A DNA stretch of 64,000 bases, taken from NCBI GenBank assembly GCA_041658405.1, contig JBBAAG010000008.1:9210-73209 (forward strand), written 5' to 3'. Numbering within the stretch: the stretch's first letter is position 1; each line of letters starts with the position of its first letter. Below, one piece after another: positions 9,096 to 18,064 of the stretch. The DNA is from Elusimicrobiota bacterium. Lineage in GTDB: Bacteria; Elusimicrobiota; UBA5214; JBBAAG01. A program made the translations under genes and the position numbers. The notes under the pieces are model-generated. The model was not told where the DNA came from. It searched no databases and worked only from the letters and a program-made list of their open reading frames with translations.

Positions 9096-10865
9096 ATGGA
9101 GAAAAGATTAAGCGCGATTTCATATTTTGTTGCGTTATTAATATTTATCCTTACCTTCAAGCTTTTCGATCTGCAGGTAGTGCAGGGAAATAAACTCCTG
9201 AAAATATCGGAACAAAACCGTACCCGGGTATATTTTGAAACCGCACCACGGGGTAATATTTATGACCGTTCTCATCTCTGCGTAGCGGATAATGTTTCAA
9301 CTTACGTTGTATATTTTTCTCCGGAAGGTATGACAAAACAGGGAATTGATGATACTCTGGATACCCTGGAAGAAATATTAAAAATCAAAATATCAAGAAG
9401 TAAGTTAAAAATATATAGTAAGTCCAAGCCCGCGGTTATTAGAATTATTGACGGTATCTCACGTCAGCAAATGTTTTGGTTGGAAGAAAACAAGTATAGG
9501 TTACCGGGAATTAACTTAGGGATGGAGTTCAAACGGTTATATCCCTATGGATCTACAGCCTGTCATATGATTGGATACCTTGGCGAGATTAACCGGTCGG
9601 AATTTGCTAGCCCGCAGTATGCCGGGTATCGTGTGGGTAGTTTTATCGGGAAAAGCGGGGTGGAGCGTATATATGAACCATACATACGCGGGGAAGACGG
9701 AGGTGTACAGATTGAGATTGATGCTAAAGGTAACCAGTTAAGAGTTATCCGCAAGATTTCATGTATACCCGGGAATGATGTACATTTATTTCTTGATCTA
9801 AAACTTCAGAATATAATAGAAAAAGCGTTTGAGAAAACACGAGGCGCCTGCGTGGTTCTTGACCCGAGAAATGGCGAAGTACTTGCTATGTTATCCTCTC
9901 CTGGTTATGATCCTAATATGTTTGTAAGTATTTCGACTGACACTTTTAAACGTGATGCATTACTGTCAAGTGTAGGATTGCCGTTGTTCAACCGTGCGTT
10001 ACAGGGACGGTATCCGCCGGGTTCGGTATTCAAAATTGTTACTGCCAGCGCTGCATTGGATGAGCATAAGGTTGACCCGCAGAAAGCTGTACTATGCCAG
10101 GGTAGGTTTATTCTCGGGCGTGAAGGCAAAGTGTTTAAATGCTGGAAACCTGAAGGCCATGGATGGGTTGATTTTACACGCGGCCTTGCGGAATCGTGTG
10201 ACGTATATTTTTATCAGCTTGGATTAAGAGTGGGGATTGATTCAATCGAGAAGTATGGGCATAAATACGGGCTTGATAAATATACTGAGATTGACCTGCC
10301 TGGGGAAGCTACGGGGTTTATCCCGGGACGTAACTGGAAAAAACGCAGGTATCGGGATGATTGGTATGACGGTGATACGGTGAATGTAGCAATCGGGCAG
10401 GGGTATGTTCTTACCACGCCTATTGGATTAGCGTGCCTGGCTGCAACAACTGCTACCCGCGGGAGCTTATTTCAACCGCGTGTGGTGAATAAAATACAGG
10501 ACCAAAACGGGCAGGTGTTATGGAAGTCGTCTCCAAGAAAGATTGTGAGTAATGATATGGACCCGAACACCTGGAAAATCATGGATGCAACACTTCAACG
10601 CGTAGTGTCTTACGGTACCGGCGCTGGAGCAGCGGTTCCCGGTGTTACAGTTGCAGGGAAAACAGGTACCGCGCAGAACCCGCAGGGGAATGACCACGCA
10701 TGGTTTGTAGCATACGCGCCGGCTGAAAATCCGGAGATTGCATTGTCGGTTTTTATGGAACATGGCGGGCACGGGGGTAGTGTTGCCGCGCCGGTTGCAC
10801 AGGCAATTATTCAGGAGATGCTGGTTAACAGAAAAAAAAGTGAAGTTAAGGTTGAGGCACATTAA
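9096..10865 (+). CDS. mrdA: Penicillin-binding protein 2 (peptidoglycan transpeptidase)
   Basis: Class B PBP that cross-links peptidoglycan with RodA during elongation. Order: N-terminal anchor at about residues 8-27, dimerisation/pedestal domain (RGNIYDRSHLCVADN), transpeptidase domain. Active-site motifs are the nucleophile S310 in SVFK, SCD in ESCDVYFYQ, and K522-TGT. The start is set at ATG 9096; an in-frame start at 9018 lies inside mreD and would add 26 unrelated residues. Its last four bases overlap the convergent gene on the other strand. Confidence 0.96.
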   Translation: MEKRLSAISYFVALLIFILTFKLFDLQVVQGNKLLKISEQNRTRVYFETAPRGNIYDRSHLCVADNVSTYVVYFSPEGMTKQGIDDTLDTLEEILKIKISRSKLKIYSKSKPAVIRIIDGISRQQMFWLEENKYRLPGINLGMEFKRLYPYGSTACHMIGYLGEINRSEFASPQYAGYRVGSFIGKSGVERIYEPYIRGEDGGVQIEIDAKGNQLRVIRKISCIPGNDVHLFLDLKLQNIIEKAFEKTRGACVVLDPRNGEVLAMLSSPGYDPNMFVSISTDTFKRDALLSSVGLPLFNRALQGRYPPGSVFKIVTASAALDEHKVDPQKAVLCQGRFILGREGKVFKCWKPEGHGWVDFTRGLAESCDVYFYQLGLRVGIDSIEKYGHKYGLDKYTEIDLPGEATGFIPGRNWKKRRYRDDWYDGDTVNVAIGQGYVLTTPIGLACLAATTATRGSLFQPRVVNKIQDQNGQVLWKSSPRKIVSNDMDPNTWKIMDATLQRVVSYGTGAGAAVPGVTVAGKTGTAQNPQGNDHAWFVAYAPAENPEIALSVFMEHGGHGGSVAAPVAQAIIQEMLVNRKKSEVKVEAH

Positions 10866-12532
10866 TATTTAGTTGATAGTTGTACATTTTCCCAGGCAAT
10901 AACGTAATCCCCGATAATCTCACGGTCAAAATATTGTGTATACCATCCTATTCCCGGCGGGGAACGGTAAACATAGAGGTTAGACATTATAACTGATGAA
11001 TACACTCCGGATGTGTACATCATTAACCTGCCGCTGGGTTGTAATCTTAACAAAAGACCTGATGGCGTAAGATAATTATCATACTTGCTTCCTAAAGAAG
11101 TATTAGTATAAAATTGATAATTCCCGATATTATCATCTACAATATTTTCAAAAAATACGCTGGGTGTTAAGCTGTTTAGTTTAACAGCGGAGAAACAAAG
11201 GGTAGGATACCGTTTCTTCATAAGTTCTATATACCACGGGAACGGTATGTTTTCAATCACCGTAGTATCAACACGTTTTTTTGTTATCAGCTGGCAATAT
11301 CTTGAAAGAAATATTGGGTTATCCGCATCAAGAAAAAGAAGGTTGTTTGGTTCTATGGTGATGAAGATGTTATGCATAAAGTCAGGCGTAACATAGTTAT
11401 GCCTGTTATTATAAAACTGGAAGCAGTGTTGGATATGAACAAAACAGTTAAAGCATAGTATGGCAAAAAATAGAATTGTGAGACTCTGTACCAGCGTATT
11501 TTTAGCGCGTAGTATCCAATCCATTCCTGTAATAGCCGGTATTATCATCAGAGTAAACGGTAGAACGTAAAACCGTTGCATGATTTCTGTGGATTCAGAA
11601 GTTATCGGCATACTTGCCAAAATAATTAACCCCGGCCCGGAAAAAAGGATACTTGCAAATATGTATTTCCATAGGCTGGGTATCCGTCGTGAAAACTTAA
11701 TCATTCCGGGTATAGAGAATATAATTGTTAACCACCCGGTTTTTTGTGTCCAGTCACGTATATGACACAGCGTTGTGTGAAAACGGGCAGCTATTGATGA
11801 AGTATTGCCATAACTTTCATGATGTAACCGCAACGTACCAAAATCTGTTCTAAAGAGAGCAGAAAATAGGTTAGATAAACTTTCTGTATCACCGGTATCC
11901 ACTACTGGCTGTGCTGCTGAACGCACTATAAGGAAAAGATAGGGGGTTAAACCGCAAAGGAAAAAGAATAGTGTTGAACCCGTATGGACTTTCTTCTTTT
12001 TGAGGAGATAATACACTAAAGGTAATATTAACAGTATTGTTTGATGGTTACACAGGGATAAGCCAAATAAATAAGAGGCTATATACGCATTATTACGAAC
12101 TAATGTATTGATTGTTAAATATATAAACACTGATAAAAACAATGCGTTAAGCATAAACGGCCCTGCGATAGTTGATTGCAGGTAAATCAGTGGGTTAAAC
12201 CCGTAAAGAATTACCGCAAGGATTCTTAGTATCGGGAGGATATTCAGTATTAACATTGTTCTATATAATAAAAAACAAGTTAGTACCGTGCATATTGATG
12301 AAAATACTGTCACGCAGAAGGATGGGGTTGCAAGGTGTAGTAACTGAAATATATTTGCGGTGATTGTGTACAACGGATACCCGGGTTGGTGAGGGATGCT
12401 GAGTGTTGGTACCGTACTGGCGTACTCAGCGGAGTCACGCGGGGCGGTTAACGGATATGCCGAGTGAATATACAACAAAAACAGTGTTGTCAATACAGCG
12501 TAGAGTATGGTATCCCAAATAGTATGTCCCAC
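10862..12532 (-). CDS. DUF2723 polytopic membrane protein (probable glycosyltransferase fold)
   Basis: Integral membrane protein of 556 residues with about ten or more hydrophobic segments. The N-terminal pattern TAPRDSAEYASTVPTLSIPHQPGYPLYTI is the DUF2723 signature: an acidic residue in the first periplasmic loop followed by HxPGYPLY. The family is related in fold to GT-C protein O-mannosyltransferases, and a lipid-linked sugar donor is an inference. Translation starts at GTG 12532, preceded by AAGGAGAT. It faces the mrdA operon and probably shares a transcript with the upstream beta-helix gene on the same strand. Confidence 0.85.
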   Translation of the reverse strand: MGHTIWDTILYAVLTTLFLLYIHSAYPLTAPRDSAEYASTVPTLSIPHQPGYPLYTITANIFQLLHLATPSFCVTVFSSICTVLTCFLLYRTMLILNILPILRILAVILYGFNPLIYLQSTIAGPFMLNALFLSVFIYLTINTLVRNNAYIASYLFGLSLCNHQTILLILPLVYYLLKKKKVHTGSTLFFFLCGLTPYLFLIVRSAAQPVVDTGDTESLSNLFSALFRTDFGTLRLHHESYGNTSSIAARFHTTLCHIRDWTQKTGWLTIIFSIPGMIKFSRRIPSLWKYIFASILFSGPGLIILASMPITSESTEIMQRFYVLPFTLMIIPAITGMDWILRAKNTLVQSLTILFFAILCFNCFVHIQHCFQFYNNRHNYVTPDFMHNIFITIEPNNLLFLDADNPIFLSRYCQLITKKRVDTTVIENIPFPWYIELMKKRYPTLCFSAVKLNSLTPSVFFENIVDDNIGNYQFYTNTSLGSKYDNYLTPSGLLLRLQPSGRLMMYTSGVYSSVIMSNLYVYRSPPGIGWYTQYFDREIIGDYVIAWENVQLSTKY

Positions 12533-12583
12533 AATTTATCTCCTTGATAATAATTGTGTGCGGATACCAAAGCACGGATGAAA

Positions 12584-14083
12584 TTAATCGAGTTTTACGT
12601 TGTTGTTATCAATACTGTTGACTCCTATTTTCTGTAACTGTCCTGACCTCGCGCCGGTGATTATATTGTTAGTAAAAATATTGTGGTTATTAGCCGTTGT
12701 ACTTTCGGCAATACCATACTTCGCGCGGGTATTGGCGGTACAACTTACCGTATTACCGCTGACCACGCAGTAGCATGCATCAGATCCTTCGCCATCGCCC
12801 CAGAGGAAGAGTTCTGTATAATAATTATCACTTTCCTGTGAATCATTAAGAAGTGAATTATTTGTGATTCCGCAATACCCGCCGCCGTAGATACTTATAC
12901 CGTACTGCGTGTTTAATGACAGATTGTTTGATGATATCACGGTGTGCTGGCAGTGCATAGTATAGATACCTATACCGTTTTGGCGGCAGTTGTTATGTGC
13001 TAAAATATTGTTGTTTGACCGTAATAAGCATATACCCGCCCAAGAGTTGTTATTACAAAACACATTTGTTACTTTGCAGTGTTCAGAAGATTCAATAAAA
13101 ATGCCATAGCCAAAACAGTTGGTTATTACGCAATCACGGAGGGTGATCTCAACAGCGTCTTTGATATACACCCCGTGGCATTCAGTTGATTGTTCAGTTC
13201 TGTTACCATCAACTGAAATGTTTGAGATAATAATTCTTTGTACTGCCCCGTTTGTGTTAGAGGTTTGTATAACCGGTGCGTTTAAGTTATTGGAAGGTTT
13301 TAGTATTACAGCATTACCGCACCCGGTAAGGGTTAGGTTGGATTTTGTTATTGTTATACTTTCTGAAACAGGATATGTTCCGGGAGATAAAAGTATTGTA
13401 CCGCCGGTTGAGGGGAGTGAGTTCAATGCTTGTATTATCCCGGCTGAACTACGCGGGTATGTAGTTCCGTCAATCATGATGATGTTGTTAATACTGCCTG
13501 TAGTTATAGTGTTAAAAGTACTGTCCGTACTCCTCGGGATTAAAGTCGTAGTTGTTAAGAAATGTGTGTACGGGTATCCGTGCAGGTATTCACTGTTAAC
13601 TGTTTGCGAAGATATCATTGCGTAGGCTGAAGATTGTGTGTATCCCGCGCTGCCGGAACTAACCGCATAAATTGCGCTGGAACTTGTGGCAGCATATTCT
13701 GATTTTATTGCAAACATATTACTCACTACCCTGTGCCGCGGGATAAATTCAGGGTCAGATTCAAGTTTTATCCCTAAGTACAGGTTGTCATAATTATTTA
13801 TTGTTTTTGGGAAGGGTTCTATAGAACCTAATACCGCAGAAAATATTCCGTTGTTGAGTAAAATATTCTGTGTCTCAGACCATAAAGCCGTTACTGCTGT
13901 TGAGCTTTTGTATAACGCAAATTTCAGAGTATATAGCCCGTCACTAACAGGTATAGTATTGTCTGATAATGTTCCTGTATAGTTCAACAAAAACGGTACT
14001 GCTGTAATAGGTGATGGGTAATAAACAAATAGTGTAACCGCAAAAAGTGTGTTAACAATAACATTTCTCAAGTCGAATTTCAT
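12584..14083 (-). CDS. Secreted right-handed parallel beta-helix protein
   Basis: 499-residue exported protein. Start ATG at 14083 has GGAGGA eight bases upstream; a TTG at 14098 lies before that site. Signal peptide: residues 1 to about 28 (VIVNTLFAVTLFVYYPSPITAV). Residues about 35-115 form a beta-rich domain with SDGLYTLKFALYKSS and NNGIFSAVLGS, seen at the N-terminus of many surface proteins. From about 210, repeated NNNx/GI/S units (GYGIFIESSEHCKVTNV, GISIYGGGYCGITNN) form a NosD/PbH1-type beta-helix. Family members bind or cleave polysaccharides, but no catalytic set is evident here. Confidence 0.85.
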   Translation of the reverse strand: MKFDLRNVIVNTLFAVTLFVYYPSPITAVPFLLNYTGTLSDNTIPVSDGLYTLKFALYKSSTAVTALWSETQNILLNNGIFSAVLGSIEPFPKTINNYDNLYLGIKLESDPEFIPRHRVVSNMFAIKSEYAATSSSAIYAVSSGSAGYTQSSAYAMISSQTVNSEYLHGYPYTHFLTTTTLIPRSTDSTFNTITTGSINNIIMIDGTTYPRSSAGIIQALNSLPSTGGTILLSPGTYPVSESITITKSNLTLTGCGNAVILKPSNNLNAPVIQTSNTNGAVQRIIISNISVDGNRTEQSTECHGVYIKDAVEITLRDCVITNCFGYGIFIESSEHCKVTNVFCNNNSWAGICLLRSNNNILAHNNCRQNGIGIYTMHCQHTVISSNNLSLNTQYGISIYGGGYCGITNNSLLNDSQESDNYYTELFLWGDGEGSDACYCVVSGNTVSCTANTRAKYGIAESTTANNHNIFTNNIITGARSGQLQKIGVNSIDNNNVKLD

Positions 14084-14202
14084 CCAGTATTCCTCCAATA
14101 ATCATATTCGCGCAATCACCCAAAATTCGTGTTAATACAATACGACAAAAATATTATACATAATTACGTTTATCGTTGGTATGAAAAAACACGGGGTTTA
14201 TT

Positions 14203-14219
14203 TTGTATACTATAAAATA
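14203..14219 (+). promoter_or_regulatory. Possible -10 region ahead of rodA
   Basis: TATACTATAAAAT in the divergent gap between the beta-helix gene and rodA. A transcript started here would favour the ATG at 14238. No convincing -35 element is seen. Confidence 0.3.
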
Positions 14220-14237
14220 ACGACGATAAATAAATAT

Positions 14238-15581
14238 ATGAGCAATGAGTTTGGGTTTAAGAGTCTTTTTAACAAGATTGATATAATACTTATTATCAGC
14301 GCGGTGATACTCACGGTGTTGGGGATAGTGTTGATACGTTCCGCAACGTTGTTTGATTCAAACGCCGATGTATATCTTATAAAACAACTCTCTGCGCTGG
14401 GGATAGGAATTGCTGTATTCTTCGTACTAGCGCTTTTGCCGTACTCAATTTTTCGTTCATACGGCGTGTTAATGTATATTATCAGTATAGGATTACTTGT
14501 ATTCGTACTTTTCTTCGGGCGTACATTCAACGGTACCCGTGGTTGGTTAAGTTTTGGTACTTTTTATTTTCAGCCGGTAGAACTCGTTAAGTTGTTGTTT
14601 ATACTAATACTGGCATCTTATCTTGACCGCAGAAAAACTGAAGAAATTCAGGAGTGGGCCACTGTGTTGGTTACAGGGTTTTTAATGGGAGTACTGACCT
14701 TTTTGTTATTACTACAGCCAGACTTTTCATCGTCAGTTGTATTTTTCCCGATTTATCTGGGAATGTTGTTTTTTGCGGGTGTTCCAACTGGCAAGATTTT
14801 TACTGTACTTTTTTTTGTTTCTACCAGTATGGTCATACCATTATTCGACTGCTGGCTTATGTTGCAGAAATCGTTAGTGGCAAAAAGCTGGATACTGAAG
14901 TTTGTCTACGCGTCACTTCACCAGTTCTGGCCTGCGGTGTTAATGCTTGTACTGATATTCGCATTACTTGTGCTAATAAAACAATTACTTGATTTTTTAA
15001 GTGTACGTTTTTCGTGGCAACGGTTTGTGTTTATTTATCTTTTGATCTTACTTTCAGTGGGAGCGTCATTTTTTGTTAGAGTAGCTTTAAAGGATTATCA
15101 ACGGTTAAGGTTGATATCGTTTATCAATCCGGCACTTGACCCGTTAGGTGCAGGGTATAATATTATACAGTCAAAAATCGCAATTGGTTCCGGCAGGGTT
15201 ATAGGTAAAGGATTGTTCAACAGTACTCAGGGGCGGTTAGGGTTTGTTCCCGCGCAACGAACTGATTTCATATTTTCGGTTATGGGCGAGGAACTTGGTT
15301 TTCTTGGAAGTATTATGGTTGTAGTACTGATCAGTATATTACTCTTTCGTATTGTGCTTATTATTCGTGATGCGCGGGATAGGTATGGGCAATACGTATC
15401 TATGGGATTATTATGCATGTTTTCATTCTATTTTTTTGCCAACCTCGGGATGACTATGGGTATTATGCCGGTTATCGGTGTATACTTACCGTTTATTAGT
15501 TACGGCGGTTCCGCGCTTGTCGGAGCATATATGGCGTTAGGGTTGTTGATATCCATACAGTTGAGGCAGTATGGGTACTGA
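14238..15581 (+). CDS. rodA: Rod-shape peptidoglycan glycosyltransferase RodA (SEDS)
   Basis: SEDS-family polymerase that extends glycan strands from lipid II together with PBP2. It has about ten transmembrane segments and the conserved NGTRGWLSFGTFYFQPVELVK, QPDFSSSVVFF, GLGxxxxGRLGFVPAQRTDFIFSVMGEELGF and GVYLPFISYGGSA. Start ATG 14238 matches the usual short N-terminus; ATG 14181 would add 19 residues and overlaps a possible -10 sequence. Its end overlaps the next gene by 11 bases. It is separated from mrdA by two opposite-strand genes. Confidence 0.95.
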   Translation: MSNEFGFKSLFNKIDIILIISAVILTVLGIVLIRSATLFDSNADVYLIKQLSALGIGIAVFFVLALLPYSIFRSYGVLMYIISIGLLVFVLFFGRTFNGTRGWLSFGTFYFQPVELVKLLFILILASYLDRRKTEEIQEWATVLVTGFLMGVLTFLLLLQPDFSSSVVFFPIYLGMLFFAGVPTGKIFTVLFFVSTSMVIPLFDCWLMLQKSLVAKSWILKFVYASLHQFWPAVLMLVLIFALLVLIKQLLDFLSVRFSWQRFVFIYLLILLSVGASFFVRVALKDYQRLRLISFINPALDPLGAGYNIIQSKIAIGSGRVIGKGLFNSTQGRLGFVPAQRTDFIFSVMGEELGFLGSIMVVVLISILLFRIVLIIRDARDRYGQYVSMGLLCMFSFYFFANLGMTMGIMPVIGVYLPFISYGGSALVGAYMALGLLISIQLRQYGY

Positions 15582-18051
15582 TAAATATCCGGCTTTTCTT
15601 TACCAAACACAACGGCCTTCGAGGTATATTAATCATGAGTTTAACAGTAAACCTATCCCCCGGGATTTAGAAAACCGTGTGCGTGTATGCTTGTGTTATC
15701 CCGATGTTTACGAAGTTGGAGCGTCGAATCTTGGGTTAATGATACTCTATAACATCTTGAACTCAAGGGAAGATGTCTACGCGGAGCGCGTATATCTTCC
15801 TGCGGGGGATTATGTTCAACTCCTGAAATCACAGGGGTTGAAGCTAGCGTCGTTAGAAACAAATACTGAACTTTCAAAGTTTGATATTATAGGATTTACT
15901 TTACAATACGAATTGACATACCCGAAAGTACTGGAAATCCTTGAGCTTGGCGGGATTGAGGTGTATTCAAATAAACGTGAGAGTAACAGCCCGTTGATCA
16001 TTGCCGGCGGGCCGTGTGCCACAACAAATCCTGAACCCACAGCTGATTTTGTTGATGCATACTGTATTGGCGACGGGGAAGATGCGGTTAATGATATTAT
16101 TGACTGCGTTAAATCCATAAAAAATAGCGTTGCCGGGAATGGTCTGTTTGACAGAACCGCAATGTTTTCTAAACTCGCGGGGATTGGCGGGGTGTATGTC
16201 CCAGCATTATACGATGTTAAATATTCAACGGAAGGTGTAGTGGAGGATGTAGTGCCGGTAAACACTGCTGTTCCCGCGGTAATTACCCCGCGCAGAGTTT
16301 CAAGCCTTGATACTGCAGCATATCCTGCGAAACCTATTGTACCGTTCACAGAAACTGTGCATAACAGGTATAGCGTTGAACTTGCCCGCGGATGCCGGTG
16401 GAACTGCGCGTTTTGTCAGGCACGATATATCTACGGGGATTACCGTGAGCGTTCAGAAGAAAAAGTGTTGGAGATTGCAAGTGAGGGTTTAAAAAATACG
16501 GGGTACAACGAAGTATCATTGATGTCATTATCCTCCGGGGATTATTCTAAGATAAAAAATGTTTTAGCGGGTTTACACGCAAAACCTGAGATGGAACGCG
16601 TAGAACTTGGCTTGCCCTCATTGCGATATGATACATTCACCGCAGCTTTAGCGGAGGAATTGGTGAAATACCCGCCGACAACAATAACGTTTGCGCCGGA
16701 AGTTGCTACACCGCGGATGGGGCGTGTGGTTAATAAGTTGTTTAAACCTGACAAACTAGACCGCGCGATTGCAACTTTGTATTCTTACGGCTGGAAAAAG
16801 GTGAAACTATATTTTATGTATGGTTTACCAACAGAGACTATGGAAGATATTGATAATGTGGTGTCTTTGGTAAACAATTTATCCCGGAAGTATTCACGTA
16901 TGAATTTTAGTGTTACACTCTCGCCGTTCTCACCAAAGCCATGGGCGGTATTGCAATACGCACGGCAGCAGGGGAAGGATGAACTCCTGGAGAAACGGCA
17001 GTATTTAAAGAAGTGTTTACGCGCAAAAGTTTCCGGTAATTTTGTTGAACTTGCTGAACTTGAATGTGTACTCGCCAGGGGGGATAGAAAGTTATCAGCG
17101 GTTATCTATCATGCGTGGAAGGTGTTGAATAATACTGAGATGTACTTCCCGGAAAATATTGATCAGTACCCCGCGTGGGAGGCGGCGTTTAGTACTGCCG
17201 GGATTAGTAAAGATAAATATTTACGTGAGCATAGTACTGACGAACGGTTACCGTGGCAGCACGTAGGAGATGTTAATGTTGTTGAGCAGCTGAAAAAAGG
17301 GTATCTCCGTGCGATTGACAATCAGGCTGTTGAAGTAGAAGAAGAAAAAGTTACTCCTGAATCAGTGGTTCAGGAACAACGGCAGGGGTTACGAAATGAA
17401 GTTGTTTTTATTGAAAAACCTGACCCTATAAAACGCGTGAGGGTACGGCTTAAGCGTTATGGCTGCGCAAAGTATTTGTCTCATCTCGAACAAATAGAAG
17501 CTATCCGCCGGGCGGTAAAACGCGCGGGTTTACCCGTAGCATATACCCTGGGATATAAACCGCATGCAAAAATCTCGTTTGGTACGCCGTTAACTCTCGG
17601 ATGCGGGAGTAATGCCGAGTATTTTGATTTATACCTGACTTCAGGGATGGATATACTGCGGGTACGTGAAAATTTAATTAATTGTTCGCCATCCGGATAC
17701 GCGGTTATTGATGTTAAGGACATACCGTTTGTTTTACCGTCATTAGAAAGTTTTGTTAACTACGGGCTTTATACAACATCATGTAGCAGAACAGTGGTTG
17801 AGGGGATAGTAGAAAAACATAGGCAGGAGTACAACGCACTGAATGATAATAACCGTAAGTTTGGTATTGAAAAAATTGAGGAGTCTAACAGCGTAGTACA
17901 GCTTTATACCGGTGTAGGGCAGGGTTTCATAGGTACCGGCGCGGTATTTAAGGAAATATTGTCGTATGCCAGTATAGCGGGGATAGAAGCTAATCTTGTA
18001 AGGGAAAATCTGTGGAATATGTTACCCGGCGGAGCTAAGATTGAACCCTAA
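15571..18051 (+). CDS. Two-part radical SAM protein: TIGR03960-type B12-binding/radical SAM fused to TIGR03936 (DUF2344)
   Basis: 826-residue cytoplasmic protein. The N-terminal part resembles a cobalamin-binding radical SAM enzyme; the cluster motif is C275-RWN-C279-AF-C282. The C-terminal ~220 residues (RVRLKRYGCAKYLSHLEQ, GYKPHAKISFGTPLTLG) are the DUF2344/TIGR03936 domain. This fusion is known from many bacteria, often near rodA and ribonuclease G-like genes, and its substrate is unknown. It overlaps rodA by 11 bases, so the two are translationally linked. Confidence 0.92.
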   Translation: MGTDKYPAFLYQTQRPSRYINHEFNSKPIPRDLENRVRVCLCYPDVYEVGASNLGLMILYNILNSREDVYAERVYLPAGDYVQLLKSQGLKLASLETNTELSKFDIIGFTLQYELTYPKVLEILELGGIEVYSNKRESNSPLIIAGGPCATTNPEPTADFVDAYCIGDGEDAVNDIIDCVKSIKNSVAGNGLFDRTAMFSKLAGIGGVYVPALYDVKYSTEGVVEDVVPVNTAVPAVITPRRVSSLDTAAYPAKPIVPFTETVHNRYSVELARGCRWNCAFCQARYIYGDYRERSEEKVLEIASEGLKNTGYNEVSLMSLSSGDYSKIKNVLAGLHAKPEMERVELGLPSLRYDTFTAALAEELVKYPPTTITFAPEVATPRMGRVVNKLFKPDKLDRAIATLYSYGWKKVKLYFMYGLPTETMEDIDNVVSLVNNLSRKYSRMNFSVTLSPFSPKPWAVLQYARQQGKDELLEKRQYLKKCLRAKVSGNFVELAELECVLARGDRKLSAVIYHAWKVLNNTEMYFPENIDQYPAWEAAFSTAGISKDKYLREHSTDERLPWQHVGDVNVVEQLKKGYLRAIDNQAVEVEEEKVTPESVVQEQRQGLRNEVVFIEKPDPIKRVRVRLKRYGCAKYLSHLEQIEAIRRAVKRAGLPVAYTLGYKPHAKISFGTPLTLGCGSNAEYFDLYLTSGMDILRVRENLINCSPSGYAVIDVKDIPFVLPSLESFVNYGLYTTSCSRTVVEGIVEKHRQEYNALNDNNRKFGIEKIEESNSVVQLYTGVGQGFIGTGAVFKEILSYASIAGIEANLVRENLWNMLPGGAKIEP

Positions 18052-18064
18052 ATAAGAAGGATTG

